Of a DNA stretch of 64,000 nucleotides, positions 13,290-26,317 are shown in pieces. Below the pieces are notes generated by a model that worked only from the letters and a program-made list of their open reading frames with translations, ran no database searches and had not been told where the DNA came from. The position numbers were made by a program, and so were the translations under genes. The stretch spans positions 60,287,858-60,351,857 of the forward strand of contig OZ024889.1 in assembly GCA_964017195.1 (NCBI GenBank), written 5' to 3'. The first letter of the stretch is position 1. Every line of letters starts with the position of its first letter. This DNA comes from Siderastrea radians. Taxonomy: Eukaryota; Cnidaria; Anthozoa; Scleractinia; Rhizangiidae.

Positions 13290-15888
13290 TGGGAGGCGGG
13301 TTGATAGATTGAAAAGTTGGAATTTAGTGTTTATTCCATTAACGTTAACGTAAATGTTGACATAAGATTAGCAACTGAAACTTAATAATAGTTAATCAGG
13401 TTCGAGGAGCTGATGCATTTTGGTGAGTTGTTGTAAGAAAAGCACTCATTTTCACACATGAGAAATAAAGAAAGGTACAAAAGGAAAGTTGGTGCAATTG
13501 CGTTTTTAGTTCTCTTCAATAGCTCGCAAATTCAACAAGAAAAGTAAACTCTGCGGGTTTTTTTTGCGTATTTATTACATAAAGAAAAGGTGAGTTGAAT
13601 TAAAAAAACAAAAAACAAAAACGTGTCACCTTACTTTACCTTACCTTAATAATAGAGTGGACGTGACATTTTAGTAGTGACAGCAGTTCAGGAGTAGGGT
13701 GTAATATTGGATACAGGTTTTCAGAAAACACGTATTTATCTTTCTCATATACATTTAGAGAATATATTTGAAGGCAAACCGAAGAAATTAAAATTGGAGT
13801 GGAAGAAAACAGTAACGGGAAGCAGTTCGTTTTCGACGAGAACAACTTAAAATGGAAACTAAATAACTGGAATTAAAAACTCAAAGTGCATTGATAATAA
13901 TAAGAAAAAATTTCGTTCAGTTTTTATTTTATAGTTTGCAAAGGAGTTTGGTTATCGCAGCGACTTGCCTGTATATATATATCAATAGTAGTAGTATATA
14001 TATGTCAATATTCACTACTTCCAATTCTGTTGAACATGCTGACTGCCATTAGAGTTCTTTTGTTTGCGCACATCATTACGGTAAGGATTCTAATCAAAAG
14101 TTAATTAACATGCGGCCGTGTTGATTCCGGTCGTGATCTACGTCGGCATAATTAGTACAAATCTATCACTTTGCTTAGGATGGCGAGGATTCGAGATAGA
14201 AGAGATCCGTTTAATTATTATAAATGAGAACTGCATGAGGGTTATATAAAAGGTAAATATAATTATTATGAGAGAAAGCAATTAACAGAGGAAGACGTCC
14301 ACTTCTACTAAATTAAATTATTAATTATTCGGATAAGTCAAAAAAATATTTTATGTGCTTCAGTACATCTTGGTCTAAAACTAAAAAGGACGCTCCTTGG
14401 CATACTTTGCGAATCGCTTTCCTTCTAATCATCATTTGAGCAATACGAGCAGTGTCCTAATTAAGGCCGCATTACTTGTTCCATGTACGTGGTTAGCGAC
14501 AATTCTAGTAACTGCAATCTCAGACCGCCTCCCCTGCTTATATTACGATTCTGAAATGTTGTGAAGAGGGGGAAGAAGAGTGCATGCAGTTTTGACATGA
14601 CTACAATTGACTAATCCAGTCAAATCTCACAGGGGGGGGGGGGGGTCCTTCAAGGTAGCTCTTTGCTTGTTCTGAACTCGCCTACCATCGACTATCCTGT
14701 TGAACAAAAAAAAGGTCGCAAACGGAACGGCCAATTTTCTACACATGCGATATCTGAAATAGCCTCCAAAATCGTTCCCAGTAAACAGGCCATCGCTGTT
14801 GTTGTCAGCCTCGTACCAACAAATGGTAGGCTATAGGCAATTCATCACGACGCCAGCTTTAACTTGCTTGAGCGCGCTTTGTGTGTTACAAAGTTATCTT
14901 GAATCATTTTTAGCCGCTTTCCATTTCTTTTCGAATAGACCTTCTCGACGAACAGGAACAGTTCACCGTATTCATGTTAATTCTGTGATAATGAAGCCGC
15001 AATAAAGTTTTTTTTTTTCGGTGCTAAAGCACGCAGGGTTTGACTGAAGCAAAAACCAAAAAACAAAAACAAAATAAAAAAAAAACAAACAAAAAACTGA
15101 AAAAAAAATTGGGACGGCGATTCATGTCGTTAAAATGTCTACGAGATATTATTTTTATTTTTTTCGAAGCATCTTAGCGGTCTGGAATCCTGAATCCTTG
15201 AATGTGATTGGCTAATGACGTGTGCTCCAGCGGTTCGGATTTTCTCATATCTGGTCCCCCGCGTACGGACCGCTCCAATCCGCGGGAAAACTTGAAGTGA
15301 AATCATTTTATTCTGGTGCAACAAACCGTTATTGAATTTTTCTTCTTAAAATGGGACTTCTATCTCACTAACTGCTGTAAATAAAAGTGAAAGGAAAAAC
15401 CTGCAATGGAATAGAGGGCCTGGTTATTCTCCGAAAAAGGCGAGTATTCCTGTGTTCACAAAACTTTGCTGACTTGCTTTTTTCGAGTTGTAGTTTTCTT
15501 GTTGACACGCCATTTGATTTAAGTTTAATATGGGTTAAATGCAAGTTTGACTTTTGTCCTCCGTTTCTCGGTAGAAATTTCGTTATTTTCCTTCGAGATC
15601 TCTTTACTTGTCTTGTCCCATTTAGCTTTATTGAAGACAATATGATTATTTATGTTTGTCAGCCAAAAAAATCAAATGAAAACCTCGCAACGCTGTGTCT
15701 TCAACAAGAACTGCTGTATGTTAACAAATTACTCTAGTGTAGTTTGAACACAAATGCCTAAAGTACTAAGATATGCATGGAGAGACTATGTAGTATAAGT
15801 ACTTTTCACTACAAGTCTTACTTGTTTTGAAAATCATTTCAATATGAACAAGAAAAAGCCCTGACAAAGCTTATTTCTTTATTCTCGC
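13290..15888. other. Intergenic, no gene recognised
   Basis: AT-rich sequence with low-complexity tracts: alternating TA near 13970-14005, a G run near 14632-14646, and A-rich sequence near 15055-15110. No gene is supported. Confidence 0.4.
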
Positions 15889-16070
15889 TATTAGTCCGGC
15901 AGATTGGTGTAAAAATATGACGGAATTGTGAGATTTATGGTAAAAGCACCAAATTTGGCACATAGATAGAGACATACCTACTAAACAATATTAGCTATGG
16001 ACCCACCTGGGAAAGCATCCCATAATTGCAGTTTCAACGGTTTTAAGGTGGCTCACTGAAATTCTAGCAT
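15889..16070 (+). repeat. Dispersed repeat, copy 1
   Basis: This 180-bp segment (GTCCGGCAGATTGGTG through TTTTAAGGTGGCTCACT) reappears in inverted orientation at about 20205-20375, with shared features such as the CACCAAATTTGGCA-like and AGCTATGGACCCACCTGGG stretches. It is an interspersed repeat of unknown class. Confidence 0.7.
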
Positions 16071-17817
16071 GGAATCGAGGCTGGGATTGTTTCTCGTGTA
16101 GCAGCCACAGTCCTGCATCAAAAGAGCGACAGTCCTCCAAAAGTGGAGAATTGCTTAATATATTTGCTTTTCTTTGATCGTGGAGTCGTTTCAGTTGATC
16201 ACGTGACACGTCGCGTCATTGCACGTACAGTATCTCAGGTAAATTAAGGCATGGGCCTCCAGTTAATGCAAAAAAAGTAAGGGGGGCCGTCGAACTTCTG
16301 AAGGTTTAGTCATAACAACCTAAAACTTTGGCAGACTAAAAAGTTCACAAATGTGTTTATACTGATGTGGATGACGTATGCAAATAAGGTCACGTGACTT
16401 GTCACGGCCACAAAATTCAAAGGCAAAAATGGCAACAGTTTATAATAATAGTCATTTAACTTTGCTACTATCAGATTAGTCAAAATGGTAAAAGGAAACG
16501 AACTGTGCTTGGCCTTTGTTAAATACGTCATTAGTTTTGAAAATATACGGCATTTTGTACTAGTGCCCAGTCCCCCGATGAAAGTAATTTCTTTTTTCGG
16601 ACTTTTATTTTAAACTACCTCAAAATGTCCAAGCACAGAAATGATATACCTAATAGTGTTAACATCATAAAGCTAAATGCAGCCACCAGAAAATAACAAA
16701 AAGTGTTGCCGCTTCGCCCAGACGATTTTTGAGCTAAAAACAACTATGACATGTCACGTGACAATATATGATCCTATACACCATTTAAAGATTCACAACT
16801 TATTGCTGTTAACGATATCCCAAAGTTATTCCCCGTTATATGAAATGAATCAATACTTAGACCACCCCCTCACTTATTTTTATGAAGTAGAAATGGGCCC
16901 AGGCCTTAATTCACCTGAGATCGTGACATAACTAATAAGAATTTGAGCCGGCGATACTGCGCTGATATTGATGGATGGTTATTTCAGAATAGACAAGGAA
17001 ACGATGACCAATACGATGATAATATTTTCTTTCAGCGTCGTCAATATAGAGCTGTAACGCTGTGATTGAAGCAATTAACATAATGAAAAATAGGCTGTTG
17101 ATAAAAACAGAAATCGTACCGGCTATTCACGGGTTGTTAAACGTGAACATCTTTAGTCAAAACGATATTTCCTTTTGCTGCCTGTTTTTTCTTTTTTATT
17201 CGTACTTCTTTTTAAATCCTTTTCTTCTCGAGCAAAACAAATTGAGGCAGCTTTCAACTGGGTTTTTTTCCGAAAGCAGAGTGAGATGAAAGAAAACAAA
17301 GATCCATATTTCACCTCTTCCACCAAATTGGTTCAAAGCCACAATTTATACGATTCATAACTAATTGTGTAACCGAAAATGCAATAAAGTTCATCTACCA
17401 CAAATTTTATACTTTTTTCTGTGCCTGAGGTAACCAACAAAGTGTCGTTATTGACCAGGTTACTATTCCCACATACGTGTAGAGGCAGTTCGCAAAGATT
17501 TGGTTAGTCAATTGAACACATCGCTCAGTTAGTTTTCGAATATATTATCGCTAATCGCTCTTATTACTTGGATGGAGTACCAAAACTTTTTTTAAGATTT
17601 GAATTCACGAAGTTTGTTTGAATTATTGCCATGTTTAGTGAAAACAAAGACTAAGATTATAAATGTATGAAAATCACGCCAGCACGGGAAAATCTTCGGC
17701 TATCCCTGGCAGCAACTTTACATCTCGCTAAGTTTTAAACGAAGTACTCTGTTTGCTTTCTGGACATGAAAACTGCTATTTGATAGGGGGAAGTTAGAAG
17801 CTAAATCAAGGGCAGGT
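16071..17817. other. Non-coding, repeat-bearing
   Basis: No gene is recognised. Several CACGTGAC palindromes occur (near 16200, 16392 and 16754), as in the repeats at 19.7-20.1 kb, suggesting related repeat debris. Confidence 0.4.
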
Positions 17818-18768
17818 TCCAGTTCTTGCCTGCCATCAGCCACTTTATGCCATTGCAAAGAAGATTCGATGGAACTTTCCGACAGTGTATGGTGAGAAAA
17901 AGCTAGTGGTAATGTTCGGTGGATTTCATACTGAGCTTGCGGCTCTCAAGGCACTAGGAAGCTGGATAGAGGATAGCGGTTGGACCACCGTTTTAGTGCA
18001 AGCTGGCGTGACAACTCCAGGTGAATGAATGAAAACCTTAATATTTTACCACGATCTGTTTTAAAGCAAATACATGCTTGAGGGGTCGTGTGTACGTGTG
18101 ACTAACTACCTACCTACCATCAGGTACCGCTGATTCTTTTCTCAAAGCTTCGCACGTTTCACGCACCCGCCACGCACATTACGCTACTGCTGCTGCTCTG
18201 TATATCCTTATGGATAAGGCATACAAGACCTATCGGGAGGGTGTTGATGAAGGAGAAGAGCCCAAGTCATTCAGTTGTCTGTTCCAGACTACCTTATAGA
18301 AGCGCTAAAGCTCAATAGTTCTTTACACTCTAGAAACAATAGATTTTCAAAGTTGAACTTTTTAACACCACGTTACAGATTAAAAACTGAAGGAGGAAGT
18401 ACGTTTTTAGTAACCGCCATAGAACAATGGAATATGTTAGGAGCAGACCTAAAAAAGGAAATCACCGTTAAATCGTTCAGGCGTGCTTTGCACCAGAAAT
18501 GTTTGAAAAATCAGCAATTTTTACCTCATTTTTAGTTTTCTATATTATTCATTTCAATCTTTATATTAGTTTTTATCAATTAATTTCTTTTCTTCTTTTT
18601 GTTTTTTCATTACATGTATATATTTATATTTATACAGTAGGTTTTAGATTTTTATATAACTCATTGTAAATATTTTTTAGATAATTCATTGTAAATATCT
18701 TAGAAAGCTAGGAGGGCCAAAAGTTTATTAGTGCTTTGCACTATTTCTTGCTGCCCTCATTAAATAAA

Positions 18769-18806
<38 letters not shown>

Positions 18807-19611
18807 CATTATTATTATTTTAAGTCCACAATTTCATTACTGGTCGCTTACGCTTCAATTCCAGCTCATCATTCTTATATTCGTCCGGTCTTTGAGGGAA
18901 GGGAACTTTCAACTTTACAAGGATGCCTGCAAATCACTAGCGCCGTGGTTTTTTGCTTTAGACCGCACCCACTACGCGACCATGGAGATGTAGTATCTAC
19001 TAAACACGAGTCAGTAGTCTTTAACAATGACAGAACTGACGCCGCAGATCTATTACCTTGCACGCACGAAGAAGCCAATACGAGGCTCCTACTACATGCC
19101 GCTGACGCTGCTAAGAGCTTTCCAAGCTCTTAGCAATGCTCCAACGGTGGATGTTGTGGATGAGGTGATGCCTATTCTTAAGCAATACGTCACCATCATG
19201 TATGATCGCACCAGCACTTGCATGAAAGTAAATGATGCGCAGAGGGACCTATTTACACGTAAAGGGAGAGATACTGGAGCCATTCCTCCCACCTCAGATG
19301 CCCTACGTCAACATGCAAAGAGGTCCACGTACCAGGCTGGCCACTGCTGGGGCAATTGGGTGAAAGTTGCTAATGATATGTGGGCGCCCTTGTGGATGAC
19401 AATTCCCCAAGCATCACAGACAAATGCATCAAAGCCGAACTACCGTGTACAGCACTGTGCAATTGCGCTGGGCTGTGCGACCGAGAATGAACAACGGAAT
19501 GCCGGATGCAAATGGACAAATCTGCGTATCGCTTGCATTATTAACAACATTCCTATGAATTTGTGTTTAGCTTGTTTCTTGTTAAGTTGGTTTGATGTTT
19601 TTAGGGCTTAA
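17818..19611 (+). pseudogene. Intron-containing pseudogene split by a LINE tail
   Basis: Coding-like stretches of one protein family (recalled from many cnidarian genomes as an uncharacterised, repeated family; function unknown) lie in order on the plus strand. The first is at about 17820-18020, with an FGGFHTELAALKALG-type segment. A GT-AG intron (18021-18123) follows. The second is at 18124-18270. After a 0.55-kb LINE fragment it resumes at about 18823 with a FHYWSLTLQ-type segment. Frame changes occur near 18960-19030, and a last stretch (about 19027-19500) has LYDRTSTC-like and RKGRDTGAIPPT motifs. The insertion plus frame changes make it non-functional as written. Confidence 0.55.
18275..18830 (+). 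mobile_element. 3' end of a non-LTR retrotransposon (LINE)
   Basis: An 86-codon frame (18275-18535) matches the extreme C-terminus typical of LINE reverse transcriptases: a Tyr/Arg-rich stretch, a TAIEQWNMLG-type Trp motif and a SFRRAL ending. A 3' UTR of about 230 bp follows, ending in AATAAAG and an ATT microsatellite (about 18770-18820). This is a 5'-truncated insertion of CR1/L2-like style. The exact clade is not determined. Confidence 0.7.
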
Positions 19612-19635
19612 TTTTTAAAGGTTTTACTGTTTCGT

Positions 19636-20225
19636 AGTTAATGTATGAACTTCGTCAAATAATTGAGATAACAATTAAGAGAGCCGGGATAAGATTGTTA
19701 TGCCCAAAGCTAGGCATAAAAAGCGTATTTAATCACGTGGTTGGTCACGTGATCACACTAGACAGCCAATAATATCTAAGAGTGCATTTTGTAATTATTT
19801 TTTGGTTAAACTTCTTAATTTCTGACGAAACATTGTCTCACTCTGCTGAAAATACATAATTCACCCCGCCTCGTTTCCATGTTAGAAGTCCAGTGAGCCA
19901 CCTTAACCTGGAATGGAATGGATCCCAAAGGGGTTCATAGCATTTTCATAGTTTCTATGTATGAACTTGACCAAATAACTAAGATGCAAATTGCGAGAGT
20001 CAGGGTAAGATTACAATGTCCAATGCATCGTATTAAAAAGCATATTTGGTCACGTGGTTAGTCGCGTGATCATACAAGAAGGCAATATATGTCTAAGAAT
20101 GCATTTTGTAATTCATTTTTTGGTTCATCTTGTTAATTTCGTCCGATATATTGTCTCACTTTGATGAAAATAAAGAAATAATTCACCCGGCCTCGTTTCC
20201 ATGTTAGAAGTGTAGTGTGCCACCT
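19636..20225. repeat. Tandem duplication of about 310 bp
   Basis: Units starting near 19636 and 19950 share ATGTATGAACTT, a CACGTGGTT-bearing core, AATGCATTTTGTAATT-like sequence and CCTCGTTTCCATGTTAGAAG, in the same order. Both end near a GCCACCTTAA motif that is also at the edge of the dispersed repeat. Confidence 0.75.
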
Positions 20226-20375
20226 TAAACCCGTTATAATTACAATTATGGGATAGATCCCAGGTGGGTCCATAGCTATTATTGTTTAGTAGGTAATTCT
20301 CTATCTCTTTGCCAAATTTGGTGCTTTTACCATAAATTCCACAATTCTTGCACCAATCTGCCGGACTATATGAGA
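20205..20375 (-). repeat. Dispersed repeat, copy 2 (inverted)
   Basis: Reverse-complement counterpart of 15889-16070: GCCACCTTAAAC through GTCCATAGCTATT to CACCAATCTGCCGGAC. Confidence 0.7.
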
Positions 20376-20399
20376 CTTCTGGGTTTCTTCCCAAGGCTC

Positions 20400-22140
20400 A
20401 TTGTTTTATGTTATATTTTAAGTTCTGTTTTAGCGTTAGTCTATCCTTTATCCCTACGGTTTCCCACGCTTAAAAGTTTTCACTTTAATCGTGGGAGATA
20501 GCGCGCGTAGAAGGACTGTTTAAGGCCGCGGGAGAGAAACTAATATAAGTCATTAGTGTTTATTTATTTAAAGCGTATGCACGAAGTGCGACGAGTGGAA
20601 GCGACGTTGCGCGAAATATTCATGAATAGGCTCTTTAGTAAAACTTTAAGTTTCTGAATCAATAATTACACGTGCGTTAAATCGTGTGCTTCGGAGTTGT
20701 GACTTTTACACATTTTTACCTATAAAAAACTGTCGAAGTCCGGCTGTTTTTTAAATTCATACGTTAATAGAAACAGAAGTTTTCCAACAAAACAAAAGCT
20801 ACAATAACACTCTTTATAGAGCTTCCTTATAGAGCTTCGGAAGCACTTATAGTCTTCAATCCAAATATTTGCGATCTCTAAATTGCAACGTACTGTTTTT
20901 TTCTGGACAGTGAACAATAGCTGCTAGAATTTAATTTCCATAATTAGCATAATGTTACCTTAAGGTGATTCCATCGAAAAAGAAGTTGTAATGAGAATTT
21001 TTTGAAACTTCGCACAGTTATTAATTACACCTAGTACATCGAAAAAATAAAATAAAAAGAGGGGGTCACCGTGTCTGATTTCACGCTACAGGCTGTAGTA
21101 TATAGGTACCTTGCTAGCTATCGACAGCAGTATTAAAAAGCCTTTCCTTATACCAGAGACACCCACTACTTTAAGAAAGTTATCACTAGCAATAAAGTAT
21201 AAGTATTATTCTTGTGATAGCAAAACAGTGTTACAGTAAAAGGCCTTAAAGTTGCCTTAAAAATAAAAGTAATGAAATAATAAGCAAATCGAGCACATGC
21301 ACGCTTCCAGTGAAATGCCTAAAATCAGATTGTAATAATGAATTAATCAGAATATTTGAAAATTGAATAATGAAAAATTCTTAAAATTTGGATATATCAT
21401 GCAGAGTCGTGTTTTCTTCAAATAAATGGAATAAAAAAGAGGGGTCACCGAGTTCGTTTTGGAGAAAACGACAACTCATTTCTCTCAACAGCTCAGTTTT
21501 CATAGAAAACCTACCAAGTTTCGAACGTGCGCGCGCTCGTGCGCGCGCTAATCACGCAAAAATTGATGCGCAGAAAGGATGCACAATGCAATTGAATGGA
21601 ATCACCTTAAACATTCGTATTTATTCGGTGAGCCTTCGGAAGCCCTAAAACCACCAATTTTGTGTCCAAGAATACAGCGCGGATATAGAATGTCCTGCAC
21701 TGACACAACAGGTAGACAAACAAGGTGTATTGTAGATTGTCACAACAAAAGCAATTTTTTCATACAGGCTTTTTAACAAAATATTGAGGGCTTCAAATTT
21801 AAACAAGGACGATTTTACTCATTTAAAAGCTTACAACTTTCACTGGAACTCGAAATCCCATAATCGGCTTCTGTTGTGACACAATAGAGGTTTTAACTGA
21901 TCAGTGAGTGGTGAAATCAAGAAGTGTAAATGTCTTCTTCACGAGGAGAAAACTTGGACACGGAGTCGCGTTTTACAAAATCTTAACTTTAGAGCTCATT
22001 GCATCGCAAAGAAGCGCAATCTGTCAAATCAAAAACAACCTCGTTGCACTTCCACCATTGCCCAAGCTCTCTGTTAAGTTTCAGCGGAATCGACTCCCAA
22101 ACATTTAAGATATAACGTTTTTTAGCGTAGGACCTCCACC
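20400..22140. other. Non-coding, no gene recognised
   Basis: No supported gene. A GC-alternating stretch (GCGCGC repeats) occurs near 21530-21548. Short open frames here show no domain. Confidence 0.4.
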
Positions 22141-22242
22141 AAAATTTTGCCTTATAAATTTATTCATGAGCATCTTGTCACCCGCGGCCTTGAGGCCGCG
22201 GGTGACAAGATGCTCATGAATAAATTTATAAGGCAAAATTTT
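22141..22242. repeat. Perfect 102-bp palindrome (50-bp arms, 2-nt spacer)
   Basis: The left arm 22141-22190 (AAAATTTTGCC to CCGCGGCCT) is exactly reverse-complementary to 22193-22242, with only TG between. I compared the arms base by base and saw no mismatch. Confidence 0.95.
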
Positions 22243-22250
22243 CAAACATT

Positions 22251-23277
22251 TAGCCTGTTCCAGGTTACGAGATAGTGGGGAAAAGAGCGAAGAGAAAACG
22301 AGGGCGAAAAAACGCGCGGGGGCTGGGGAGAGACTAGGCGGTGGAGCCTGTAAGCATTTTCTTAACGGCCTGTTCCGGTATACCAGCTCCTGGTATACCC
22401 TCTGATTGGTCCGTTTTGACAGCCAACATCAACACCTCGTAGTGTAGATCATTCTTGTTAATCAGAAAGATGGCTGCCGCGAAGCGCGCGCGTGATCTAG
22501 ACGAATCCATGATATCTACCGCTTTAAAGGAGTGTCTGCGCGATTTTCCTAACATAAAGGAGCTTAGGAAGGAGCAGAAGACCTGTCTGGTAAACTTGGC
22601 TCGTGGAAAGGATGTTTTTGCCATTCTGCCAACCGGTTTCTGAAAAAGTTTGATTTTCCGTCTGTCAAAAGCGGCTCTGAATTCTGAAAAGTCTACCGAC
22701 GATAATAGTAGTTTCGCCGTTGGTTTCGGTGATGCGGGACCAAGTGCAACAACTTACACAGCTAGGATTTTCAGCAGCAGCGATTGGGATCGGTGAAGAA
22801 GTCGAAGAGGATGAGAAAAACGCGAGGGAAGGCAGGTGTGAAATTGTGTTCGGTAGCCCAGAAACCTGGCTTTCAAAATCTTGGAGAAAGGAGTAACAAT
22901 ATGGGAAACTTGGACAACAAACATCAGCGCTCGCATTAGATAAGGTGCACTCTGTGACAGAATGGTTAGTACGAGCATTGCTTTGGACCTTAAGTTATTA
23001 TTTTCAACTGTATAGTGTAAATATGCGAATTCCACATTGGCTTATTATTTTCGTTCCCTTTTTGAAATGCTGAAATCTCCCTAATTACAAAATATTTTTG
23101 TGAACATACTGTTGTAAATCTTAATTACTATCTGGCTATGTTACAGGCGTGTAGGTGATATTTTGTCAAATACCGTGAATGGTTCACGGCACAAATGGGT
23201 TTAAAGAGAATAAGGTTGGAGAAACTCCTATAGTATTTTGTTAATATTATTGTTGTTTATATTTTAATTTTGACAAT

Positions 23278-23310
<33 letters not shown>

Positions 23311-23900
23311 AATAATAATAATAATAATAATAATTTCAGTACTGTATTTATCCTGTACAGGGGATTTCCTGAGGGAAGTAAAAAGAAAAAACAAAAGGAC
23401 CCTTTACGGGAAGCTTTTGCGCGTGTTAAGGATCTTCGATCAGTCCTTCCAGGAATTCCCTTACTTGCACTGACACTGTGCAAATCAACGAGCGATTAAA
23501 ATTAATCAAGGCATGTGGAATGGTGCAACCTGTAATTGTTGATGTCTCGCCCAACAAGGAAAACATTACCTTTAATTGTATGGCTATTCCAAATGAAAAG
23601 GAAGCCGTTTCTCACTTGAAGTGGATTGCTGACATGGTTGCAGAGAAAGGAAAAGAAACTCCTCAAACAATTGTTTTCTGTAACACTTTTAATGACATCT
23701 CAACTATTCTGAGTTACCTGCTGCTTGTGTTGAAAGAGAAGGCATTCATTGATCATAATGGAAAGAGAACATCTCTTCTTGGGGTTTATCATGCTAAGTC
23801 ACCACCCCCTTTTTTTCCCCAGTCTCCAGCGCGTGTATTATTTTCGCTTTCCCCATTCTGTTCGCGCCGACCTTACTATCTGAGAGCCTGGAACAGGCTA
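22251..23900. mobile_element. TIR element carrying RecQ-like fragments
   Basis: The left end TAGCCTGTTCCAGG (22251) is matched in inverse by CCTGGAACAGGCTA at the right end (23887-23900). The similarity continues inward for about 90 bp (AGATAGT, GGGGAAA, CGCG-rich and CTGGGGA blocks in mirrored order). Between the ends sit broken pieces of a RecQ-family helicase and an AAC/AAT microsatellite (about 23270-23335). It is probably a DNA transposon derivative of unknown superfamily, about 1.65 kb. Confidence 0.6.
22470..23800 (+). pseudogene. RecQ-family helicase pseudogene fragments
   Basis: The first piece (22470-22643) has the RecQ entry region: KELRKEQ-type sequence, then GKDVFAILPTGF, where the next codon is a TGA stop at the position of the Walker A glycine, followed in the same frame by KSLIF. 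The second piece (about 23405-23800) has a DLRSVLPGIPLLALT-like stretch and the start of helicase domain 2 (DVSPNKENI, IVFCNTFND). The two are separated by about 0.7 kb with a microsatellite and are out of continuous frame. RecQ proteins unwind DNA, but this copy cannot make an active enzyme. Confidence 0.7.
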
Positions 23901-23906
23901 TCATAA

Positions 23907-25052
23907 TTGATTATTAAACATGTTATAAACCAACTGGTACGGAATTTACACCAACAGACAACAGAAAAAGGTAAAGGAACGCTCATTAGGAGCTATTGGG
24001 CGGCCCGTATGCTGTGCAGTATCTCAAAATGGGGGACTCCCTACACGCATACTACTTTCTACGTCTTGTTTCCTTATGTTATCGACTATGTTATCCGGAA
24101 CGGTGATGCTATCATGGCTAAAAACAGCAAAAATGGTGAAGCCAGAAGAACCTACACTACATATTAGGGTGTATTTACGTGAGACCGGGACGAACCCAGA
24201 CCGGCATGAGTTCGTATCGGCCTCCATACATTTCTTTTCTTGCATTTACATGAGACCGGTCTGAAAATGAACTCAGACCGGTCTGACTTCGTGTCGGTCG
24301 CAGGACCGAGACGAGTTACTTTCGTACCGGTCTGAGTTCGTACCGTTCTCATGTAAACGGCAACGAATCTCAGACCGGGTCCGGGTCTTATATGTTTCTT
24401 CTTTTGGCTTCATCATTTTTGCTGTTTCTTAGCAATGATAGCATCACTATTGCGGATAACATAGTCGATAACATAAGGAAACAAGACGTAGAAAGTGGTA
24501 TCAATTGAATTTATGCATGCGTTAATGCGGGCAGGGAGTCCACCATTTTGAGATACTGCCCGACAGTATAAGGGCCGCCCAATGAGCGTTACTTAATATT
24601 TTCTGTCGTGAGTAAATTCTGCGGTTGTCTATTGGCGTAGATTGTGTGCCAGTTGGTTTATAATATGTTAAATAATCGAATTAGGAAGGTTATATAGCTC
24701 CAAGATCTGCTGTTTTTGAGTTCGTACCGGTCTCATGTAATCGACCAAGCATTTCCTCCCGGTCTCATGTAAACGGCTGCAAAAATTTCGTACCGGTACA
24801 AGTTCGTACCGGTCTGAGTTGGTCCCGGTCTCATGTAAATACCCCCTTAGACCCGGACCCGGTCTGAGATTCGTTTCCGTTTACATGAGAACGGTAAGAA
24901 CTCAGACCGCCCACAAAGACGAAGTCAGACCGGTCTGAGTTTATTTTCAGACCGGTCTCATGCAAACGCAAGAAAAGAAATGTATGGGAGGCCGATACGA
25001 ACTCATGCCGGTCTGACTTCGTCCCGGCCTCAAATTGTAAATACCCCCTTAG
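23907..25052. repeat. Composite inverted-repeat element with AGACCGGTCTGA motifs
   Basis: Sequence at 24165 (GTATTTACGTGAGACCGG) is mirrored at about 24820-24850 (CTCATGTAAATACCCCCTTAGA) and again at about 25020-25052, so one complete and one partial MITE-like unit abut. Many ACCGGTCT palindromes occur within the arms. In addition, about 23930-24160 is repeated inversely at about 24396-24680 (TTATCGACTATGTTATCCG against its complement). No functional gene is seen. Confidence 0.6.
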
Positions 25053-26317
25053 AAGCAAGCCCCAAATATATTAATTTATTAAAAACTGGACTAGGTATAT
25101 TGGATTTCTACCATTCTGATTGGCTGAACGGAGCCAGGCTATCAGCTCATATACCTGCTGTGACCAAATATGGACAATGAACACTCAACAACAAAATGAA
25201 CAAAGTTCGCCAGCAACCCGGCGAGAAAAATCACTTGGCAGCGAATTTGAATTAAGCAGAAATTCCAGCAGCGTCACTAACAGCGTCGTCTAACACAAGT
25301 CAAAATTGTTTGAAGAAACTGTGCAGAAAAAGAAATTAGAAATTTAAGCATTGAGCGTTGTGTTTACAATTAATTTCTTTCATCGATCGTCACGTCGAAC
25401 ATTAAAATTGAACAAACGGTAGGTTTTATCAGGAAGCCTTTCCACTTCAAAATATCAAGACAAGACAAAATAAAACACAGTGAAATGGAGCAGAAGCATT
25501 TAATAACAACTGTCACACATTCATGACGATTCGGTGCGAAAATCATGAAGCAGTCTAAACAAGTGCTAAACAAACTACAGCTGCAAACTACCAAGAAGGC
25601 CGCAGGAAGGGCGAAAATGTTTTTCGGCTTTAACACGCAAAATTGACACTGGTTTACCTGCACTCGTTGTAGCTCTGTGTTCCAACAGGTCCAAATGCTC
25701 AGATAGAAATCGGATGCCATGTAAACGGAGTTGAATCGCTTTTCCAGTTGTTTGAATGTTGTTTTTACCATTCCGTCCGCAACCTCTAAACCGAGAACGA
25801 CTGCATTTTGTGCTTTGAATTAAACAAACTATGATGGTGAATTCTAATGTTCCTCACTACAGTAATCTTGCTTCTGAGCTGGATAGAAATTACTTCTTCA
25901 AGTTCAAATTGGTTCTGTCTTCATTTCGATCAAACACGCACATGATGGCTCCGTTGTGCGAACAGATTACAAACTTGTTCTGTTTCAACTCCAGCAGCTA
26001 ATATGGTGAAATTGTACAGCTTCAATCTGCTTTGAACGATGATTACAACAATGTTTCGGGAAAAATCAAACATGTACCATATTTCAGAGCCAATGATTAG
26101 AAGATTTTTTTCCCAAACTTGTGCCACTTCGTTCACTTTCGAGTAGTTTTCATTGATTCATTCAGCTTTGCAATGAAACGCTGCAACACTTCGCAAGGTT
26201 TTGGCGCCTTTTTCGTTCAGTCATGTGATCGATTCTTGCTCCCTTTTTATCCCTTTTCTCATTTTTCTCTTTCTTTCTTGATTTTTTTTTAACAAAAATA
26301 GTAGTTAAGTTTTTAAT
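25053..26317. other. No gene recognised
   Basis: A minus-strand open frame of 133 codons (25370-25771) is Cys- and hydrophobic-rich but has no recognisable domain. I do not support it as a gene. Confidence 0.35.

Noticed and set aside
23247..23483. Leu-rich minus-strand frame
   Set aside because: Generated by the AAC/AAT microsatellite.
25370..25771. 133-codon minus-strand frame, hydrophobic and Cys-rich
   Set aside because: No domain, no splice or promoter support; possible repeat remnant.
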